This document shows positions 59,658 to 64,000 of a DNA stretch of 64,000 nucleotides, in pieces. The DNA lies in assembly GCA_951812805.1 (NCBI GenBank), contig CATOSZ010000003.1, forward strand, positions 1,008,557 to 1,072,556, read 5' to 3'. Both the position numbers and the translations under genes were made by a program. The DNA comes from an uncultured Alphaproteobacteria bacterium. GTDB lineage: Bacteria; Pseudomonadota; Alphaproteobacteria; GCA-2731375. Numbering within the stretch: the stretch's first letter is position 1; each line of letters starts with the position of its first letter. Below the pieces are notes generated by a model. That model saw nothing but the letters and a program-made list of their open reading frames with translations. It had not been told where the DNA came from and made no database searches.

Positions 59658-60115
59658 GCCGGCGCCGCGCCCCGGTCTGCCGCCGGGCAGTCCGCCTGAT
59701 CAAGCACTTCGAGGGCTTCTCGGCGGAACCCTATCTCTGCCCCGCCGGGGTCTTGACCATCGGCCACGGCGCCACCTATGGCGTCGATGGGCGCCGCGTC
59801 GGCCTGGACCACCCGCCGCTCGACGCGGCGGGCGCGGAAGCGCTGCTGCGGCGCGATCTCGCGCGCTTCGCTCTCGCGGTCGACCGCATGGTGGTCGTGC
59901 CGATCGGCACCAACCAGCACGGCGCGCTGACCTCTTTCGCCTTCAACCTCGGATCGGGCGCACTGCGCGCCTCGACCCTGCTGCGCCGCGTCAACGCCGG
60001 CGCGTGGGACGACGTGCCGGATCAGTTCCGCCGCTGGGTGTTCGCCGGCGGGCGGCGGCTTGCCGGCCTGGTCCGCCGGCGCGAGGCCGAAGCCGCTCTC
60101 TGGGGGATGACATGA
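59654..60115 (+). CDS. Endolysin, GH24 lysozyme
   Basis: A 153-aa lysozyme of the T4/lambdoid type. Catalytic Glu lies in LIKHFEGFSAEPYLCPAG and the GVLTIGHGAT segment follows; NQHGALTSFAFNLGSGALRA and a C-terminal RRWVFAGGRRLAGLVRRREA are typical. It cleaves peptidoglycan at lysis. No signal peptide, so release depends on the holin. Overlaps both neighbours. Confidence 0.92.
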   Translation: MSRRRAPVCRRAVRLIKHFEGFSAEPYLCPAGVLTIGHGATYGVDGRRVGLDHPPLDAAGAEALLRRDLARFALAVDRMVVVPIGTNQHGALTSFAFNLGSGALRASTLLRRVNAGAWDDVPDQFRRWVFAGGRRLAGLVRRREAEAALWGMT

Positions 60116-60423
60116 GCGCCGAGGAGATCACCGGCTGGCTGGTGCGCGCCGCTGTCGCCGCGATCGTCGCTGCCATCGTGCTGCTGTTCCGCCGCATGCG
60201 CGAGGCCGAGGCCAGGCTGGCCGAGACGAAGGTGCGCCTCGCGGCGGTCGAGAAGCAGGACAACTCGGCGACCTTCGGCGCACTGCGGAATCGGATCGAG
60301 GAGCTCGACCGTATCTCGGCGGAAACCCGCGCCGATGTCGCCGCCGTCAAGGCCTCGGTCGCCGCCATCGAACGGACGCTACACCTGATTCATGAGCATC
60401 TGATGGACAAGGGGGTGCCGTGA
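60112..60423 (+). CDS. DUF2730-like membrane-anchored phage protein
   Basis: A 103-aa protein with an N-terminal membrane segment (AAVAAIVAAIVLLF) and a long coiled coil, typical of Mu gp25/DUF2730 proteins, which may act as an inner-membrane spanin-like subunit. Overlaps both neighbours. Confidence 0.72.
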   Translation: MSAEEITGWLVRAAVAAIVAAIVLLFRRMREAEARLAETKVRLAAVEKQDNSATFGALRNRIEELDRISAETRADVAAVKASVAAIERTLHLIHEHLMDKGVP

Positions 60424-60722
60424 GCTCTTACGCCCGCATCGTGGCCGAGGATATGCGCCTCGTCGTTCTGCAGCTCCTGGCGCAAGCCGAAGGCTTCGAT
60501 CTCAACGACCGCATCCTGGCCAGCGCGCTGACCGCGTTCGGCCACCGCCCGAGCCTCGACAGGCTCGCCACCGAGCTCGCCTGGCTGGCCGAACAGGGCC
60601 TGATCGAGACCCGCGACGTCGAGGGCTTCACCGTCGCCGCGCTTCTGGCCCGGGGCCAGGATGTCGTCGAGGGCCGCACCGCCGCGCCCGGGGTCCGCCG
60701 CCCGCGCCCGGACGAACTCTGA
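60420..60722 (+). CDS. Mu gp26-like small protein (VpaChn25_0724 type)
   Basis: A 100-aa winged-helix-like protein: RLVVLQLLAQAEGFDLNDRI, RLATELAWLAEQGLIETRDV. This type is regularly found between gp25 and gp27-like genes of Mu-like phages. GTG start inside the previous stop. Confidence 0.75.
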   Translation: MSSYARIVAEDMRLVVLQLLAQAEGFDLNDRILASALTAFGHRPSLDRLATELAWLAEQGLIETRDVEGFTVAALLARGQDVVEGRTAAPGVRRPRPDEL

Positions 60723-60725
60723 ACC

Positions 60726-61265
60726 ATGCCGCGCCGCGCTCTGATCGACCGCCATTTCTCGGCCGAGGAGCAGGCCAGTATCGCCGCCTTCCTCGACGCC
60801 AACCCCACGATCAGCGTCGACGACTTCCGCGCCCTGCTGCGCGAGCGCGGCGCCGAGCTCTCCCGCTCCACCGCGCATGCCGCCAAGCGCAAGCTCGAGG
60901 CGATGGGCGGCCGGCTGCGCGAATCGCGGAGGATGATGGATGCCATCGCCACGGATCTCGAGGGCGAGGACGAGAGCCGGCGCCACCGCGCGTTGTTGGA
61001 GATCGCGCGCACACTGTGCTTCGAGTTCCAGCAGGCACTGCTCGATGGCGACGCCAGCACCCTGAAGGCCGGCGATCTCGCCCACCTGGGGCGCTCCCTC
61101 AAGGATCTGATGCAGGCTGCCCGCCTCGATCAGGACTATGCCGCCCGCCTGGTCGAGCAGGCCACCAAGCGCGCCGCCCAGGCGGCCGGCCAACAGGCCC
61201 GCAAGCTCGGCCTCTCCGAGGAGGGCGCCGCCTCGATCCGCGCGTTCGTGGAGGGCGGCGCATGA
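60726..61265 (+). CDS. DUF3486 family protein, small terminase (Mu gp27-like)
   Basis: A 179-aa protein with a recognisable helix-turn-helix half (LRERGAELSRSTAHAAKRKL) and a helical C-terminal half (DLEGEDESRRHRALLEIART). DUF3486 proteins lie directly before the large terminase and act as the DNA-recognition subunit. Overlaps the terminase by ATGA. Confidence 0.85.
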   Translation: MPRRALIDRHFSAEEQASIAAFLDANPTISVDDFRALLRERGAELSRSTAHAAKRKLEAMGGRLRESRRMMDAIATDLEGEDESRRHRALLEIARTLCFEFQQALLDGDASTLKAGDLAHLGRSLKDLMQAARLDQDYAARLVEQATKRAAQAAGQQARKLGLSEEGAASIRAFVEGGA

Positions 61266-62701
61266 AGGACGCGCGCACCTTGCTCCCTTACCAGCAGCGC
61301 TGGGTCGCCGAGACGAGCGGATTGGCGGCGATCCAGAAGTCCAGACGGATCGGCATCTCCTGGGCCGAGGCATATAACGCGGTAATGCACGCCGGCCTCG
61401 GGCGCGGCGACGTGTACTACCAGTCCTATTCCCTCGACATGGCGCGCGGCTTCGTCGCCGACTGCGCCGAGTGGGTCGAGCACTGCCAGGGCATCGCGAT
61501 CGAGACCGCCGGCGAGACCTTGATCGACACCGGTGATTCCCACGCCGTGCAGGCCTTCCGCCTGCGCCTCGCCGCGGGCAAGACCATCACCGCCCTCGCG
61601 TCCAGTCCACGGGCCTGGCGCTCCAAGGGTCGGCCCGGCGATATTGCCGTCATCGACGAGGCCGCCTTCATCGACGATCTCGAGGCCGTGCTGACCGCCG
61701 CGCTGGCGACCCGCATGTGGGGCGGCGCGGTGCGCGTGATCTCCACTCATAACGGCGAGGCCAACCCCTTCGCCGCGCTCTGCCGCGATATCGCCGAGCG
61801 CCGCCAGCCGGGCGCGCTGCATACCGTCACGCTGGCCGACGCACTTCACGAGGGCCTTTACAAGCGCATCTGCATGGTTACCGGGCAGCACTGGACGGGC
61901 GCGGCCGAGGCGGCCTGGGAGGCGGGGTTGCGTGCCGAATACGGCGCCCGCGCCGCCCAGGAGCTCGACTGCGTGCCCTCGGCCGGCTCGGGCGCCTGGC
62001 TCGCCTGGAAGGCGATCACCGATGCCGAGGACGCGGAGGCCGGCAAAGCGGAACTGTATGCGGGCGGCACCACCTATATCGGCGTCGATGTCGCGCGGCG
62101 GCGCGATCTCTGGGTCGCCGCCGTCATCGAGAAGGTCGGCGATGTCTTGTGGCTGCGCGAGATCCAGACGGCGCGCGATATCTCCTTCTCCGAACAGCGC
62201 GCGATCGTGCGCACGCTCGCCGCTCGCTACCGCCCGCTCCGCATCGCCGTCGATCAGACCGGCATGGGCGAGGCCGTCGTCGAGCAGCTGGCCGAGGATC
62301 ACGGCGGCCTCACCGTCGAGGGCGTGCTGATGACGACCCCCAAACGGCTCGACGTCGCCACCGCGCTGCGCGAGGCCTTCGAGGACAACCGTATTCGTAT
62401 CCCCGCCGACGAGGCGCTGCGGCGCGACCTGCACAGCCTGCGCGCCGAAGCCGGGCCCACGGGCGCCCCCCGGCTGACCGCCGAGCGAGCCGACACCGAC
62501 GGCCACGGCGACCGCTTCTGGGCCCTCGCGCTCGCCTGCGCCGCTGCTGCCCAGGCCCGCGGCCCCTTCGAGGCCTGGACCACGGACCGCCGGCACGCCG
62601 CCTTCCGCGCGCCCGATGGACTGGGACCCGGCAGTGGCCATGAGATCGACTACGAACTCGGCGTCGTGCGCTCGCCCCTCTCGGCTCTGAACGGGTGGTG
62701 A
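61262..62701 (+). CDS. Large terminase subunit (Mu gp28-like)
   Basis: A 479-aa packaging motor protein. An N-terminal ATPase domain has a Walker A-like IQKSRRIGISWA (about residue 22) and Walker B IAVIDEAAFID; the C-terminal RNase H-like nuclease has GVDVARRRDLW and IAVDQTGMGEAVVEQL. It packages phage DNA, by headful in Mu. Confidence 0.92.
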   Translation: MKDARTLLPYQQRWVAETSGLAAIQKSRRIGISWAEAYNAVMHAGLGRGDVYYQSYSLDMARGFVADCAEWVEHCQGIAIETAGETLIDTGDSHAVQAFRLRLAAGKTITALASSPRAWRSKGRPGDIAVIDEAAFIDDLEAVLTAALATRMWGGAVRVISTHNGEANPFAALCRDIAERRQPGALHTVTLADALHEGLYKRICMVTGQHWTGAAEAAWEAGLRAEYGARAAQELDCVPSAGSGAWLAWKAITDAEDAEAGKAELYAGGTTYIGVDVARRRDLWVAAVIEKVGDVLWLREIQTARDISFSEQRAIVRTLAARYRPLRIAVDQTGMGEAVVEQLAEDHGGLTVEGVLMTTPKRLDVATALREAFEDNRIRIPADEALRRDLHSLRAEAGPTGAPRLTAERADTDGHGDRFWALALACAAAAQARGPFEAWTTDRRHAAFRAPDGLGPGSGHEIDYELGVVRSPLSALNGW

Positions 62702-62703
62702 GC

Positions 62704-64000
62704 ATGGCGAAAGACCTCCCCGCGACGCCCGACACGGCCGAGATCGCCGCGCCCGAGGCCGGCCGCGAGGGTATCGGCGCCTGGGCCGGCGCCTGGCTCG
62801 ACGAGATGGGCGCGTTCGCCGCCGATCCCCGTCAGTGGCGAAGCGACCCCGCCTCGATCTCCGCCGCCACGGCGGCGCTCACCGACCCCCACGCCCGCGC
62901 CGTGCTCGACCAGCGCCTCGACGCCGGCACCGCCGCGCCGCTCGAGGTCGAACCCGGCGGCACGGCGCGGCGCGACCGCATCGCCGCCGAGGACCTCGCC
63001 GGGCAACTCGAGGCCATCGAGATCGACCGCGTCAGCCGGGAACTGCTACACGCCGTCTGGTACGGCTATGCCATCGCCGAGTGCCTCTGGGAGATCGACG
63101 GCGGCCGTGCCCGCCTCGCCGATCTCAAGGTGCGCGATCCCGCCCGATTCCGCTTCCGCCCCGACGGCACGCCGTTGCTGATCGCCCGGGACCGGCCGCG
63201 CGGAATCGAACTGCCGCCGGCCAAGTTCACCGTCCTGCGCCAGCCCCGCCAGCACGGCGGCCAGCCGCACGGCCCCGGTGTCGCCCGCTGGTGCCTCTGG
63301 CCCGTCTGGTTAAAGCGGCAGGGTGTCCGCTTCTGGTCGACCGCGCTGGAGAAGTTCGGCATGCCCGCCCTCGTGATCTCGCTCCGGGGCGACGCCCCGC
63401 CCGAAGAGGTCGCCTTGGCGCTCGAAACCGTAAGCGCCGTCATCGGCGGCGCCGGCGTCGTGACCAAGGAGGGCCAGAAGATCGAGACCCTCGACTCCCA
63501 GCGCCGCGCCGGCGGCGACTACAAGGAGTTCACCGCCGCCATGGACGGCATGATCGCCGACGCCGTGCTCGGCCAGCGCGCCACCAGCGAGATCGGCCCC
63601 TGGCAGGCCACGGCCGAGGTCCATGCCGAGGTGCTGCAACGCCTCGTCGCCGCCGACGCACGACGCCTCTCCGCCGCCCTCCAGCACTCCCTCGCCACCT
63701 GGCTCACCCACTGGAACCACCCAGGCGCCGCCGTGCCGCGCTTGATCCGCGACACCGCCCCGCCGGAAGACCTGGAGCGCCGCGCGAACCGCGATGACAT
63801 CGTCGCCCGGATGTCCGAGCTCAAGCCGACCCAAGCCTATGTCGAGCGCACCTACGGGGGAGAATGGGAAGCGGCGGCGCCCTCGACGCCGCCCGCGCGG
63901 GCCGAGGAGGAGCGTCTGGCGCTCGCGGGACCCAGGCGGGCGGGCGACGCTATCGATCGGGCCGTCGACGCGCTGATCGAAGACGAAGGCTGGACACGCA
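62704..64000 (+). CDS. DUF935 portal protein (Mu gp29-like), 3' end beyond window
   Basis: At least 432 aa. ISRELLHAVWYGYAIAECLW-like region, FRFRPDGTPLLIARDRP, KFGMPALVISLRGDAP and LGQRATSEIGPWQATAEVHA are typical of DUF935 portals of Mu-like phages. It forms the ring where DNA enters and the tail joins. MuF (gp30) is expected next. Confidence 0.9.
   Translation, partial: MAKDLPATPDTAEIAAPEAGREGIGAWAGAWLDEMGAFAADPRQWRSDPASISAATAALTDPHARAVLDQRLDAGTAAPLEVEPGGTARRDRIAAEDLAGQLEAIEIDRVSRELLHAVWYGYAIAECLWEIDGGRARLADLKVRDPARFRFRPDGTPLLIARDRPRGIELPPAKFTVLRQPRQHGGQPHGPGVARWCLWPVWLKRQGVRFWSTALEKFGMPALVISLRGDAPPEEVALALETVSAVIGGAGVVTKEGQKIETLDSQRRAGGDYKEFTAAMDGMIADAVLGQRATSEIGPWQATAEVHAEVLQRLVAADARRLSAALQHSLATWLTHWNHPGAAVPRLIRDTAPPEDLERRANRDDIVARMSELKPTQAYVERTYGGEWEAAAPSTPPARAEEERLALAGPRRAGDAIDRAVDALIEDEGWTR

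Larger units (their letters stand above)
25787..64000. mobile_element. Mu-like transposable prophage, right end beyond window
   Basis: Left boundary set at about 25787, where the amidohydrolase frame ends and TG starts the AT-rich phage end. The region carries MuA, MuB, a CI-like repressor, Gam-like and GemA proteins, a Mor-like activator, Mu gp26-29-like proteins, Mu-type protease, capsid, virion morphogenesis, tail chaperones, tape measure and J-like tip. The gene order is divergent: 25.9-41.9 kb leftward, 45.25-64 kb rightward. MuF and the other end are expected to the right. Confidence 0.92.

Noticed and set aside
1..64000. CRISPR arrays, rRNA genes and integrase-type attachment sites
   Set aside because: None seen by eye; no regularly spaced direct repeats, no rRNA signature. 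The prophage carries a DDE transposase, so a tRNA attachment site is not expected, and tRNA-Ser at 15.7 kb is not at its boundary.

Overview
The window is GC-rich DNA from an alphaproteobacterium, probably a Rhodospirillales-like marine or soil heterotroph; this is inferred from gene content and codon use. No rRNA or protein marker here fixes the genus. It has two parts: about 25.8 kb of host chromosome, then about 38 kb of a Mu-like transposable prophage that runs off the right edge.

Host part (1-25.8 kb). At the left edge is the N-terminal part of a very large secreted protein built of DUF11-type and PKD-like repeats (minus strand). Next come a degraded replication-relaxation-like remnant in DNA that looks less GC-rich, and a class III adenylate cyclase with a TPR region. 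A rightward catabolic cluster follows: SDR, Baeyer-Villiger monooxygenase, D-glutamate cyclase-like protein, DapA-family lyase, HpcH/HpaI aldolase. A DUF1194 protein comes next; its stop codon lies in the CTAG target of an IS1182-family insertion. After tRNA-Ser(GGA) there are an NTF2-like protein, two adjacent TauD/TfdA dioxygenases, a complete TRAP transporter (dctP, dctQ, dctM), a glutathione S-transferase, a 2-hydroxyacid dehydrogenase, a branched-chain aminotransferase, a DUF1330 protein, a ParD-like antitoxin and a methyltransferase. The GST frame has an in-frame UGA exactly at the catalytic cysteine of the CPWVQR-type motif. A SECIS-like hairpin begins at the distance expected for bacterial selenocysteine insertion, so it may be a selenoprotein GST.

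Prophage part (about 25.79 kb to beyond 64 kb). The prophage interrupts an amidohydrolase gene after 37 codons. Its genes form two divergent arms. The left arm (25.9-41.9 kb, minus strand) runs from the protease/scaffold through decoration, major capsid, gp36/gp37-like, virion morphogenesis, tail tube, tail chaperones with a -1 slippery site, tape measure, minor tail proteins and an NlpC/P60 peptidase to a J-like tip protein. The centre (42-45.2 kb) holds an XRE-ImmA/IrrE gene with an unknown partner and a CI-like S24 repressor with an AT-rich operator. The right arm (45.25-64 kb, plus strand) holds early regulators, MuA and MuB, small early proteins, a DnaA domain IV protein, Gam-like and GemA proteins, a DNA methyltransferase, a Mor-like activator, lysis genes, small and large terminase and the DUF935 portal. 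Head genes are thus split: terminase and portal on the right arm, protease and capsid on the left. A near-identical palindrome with core GCGGACCATGGTCCGC sits before the protease gene and before the lysis operon, just after the Mor-like gene. It is a strong candidate operator joining the two late arms.

An IS21-family element (7-bp target duplication) interrupts a small early gene whose frame is restored if the insertion is removed in silico. Most right-arm early genes overlap by ATGA or TAATG and look translationally coupled.
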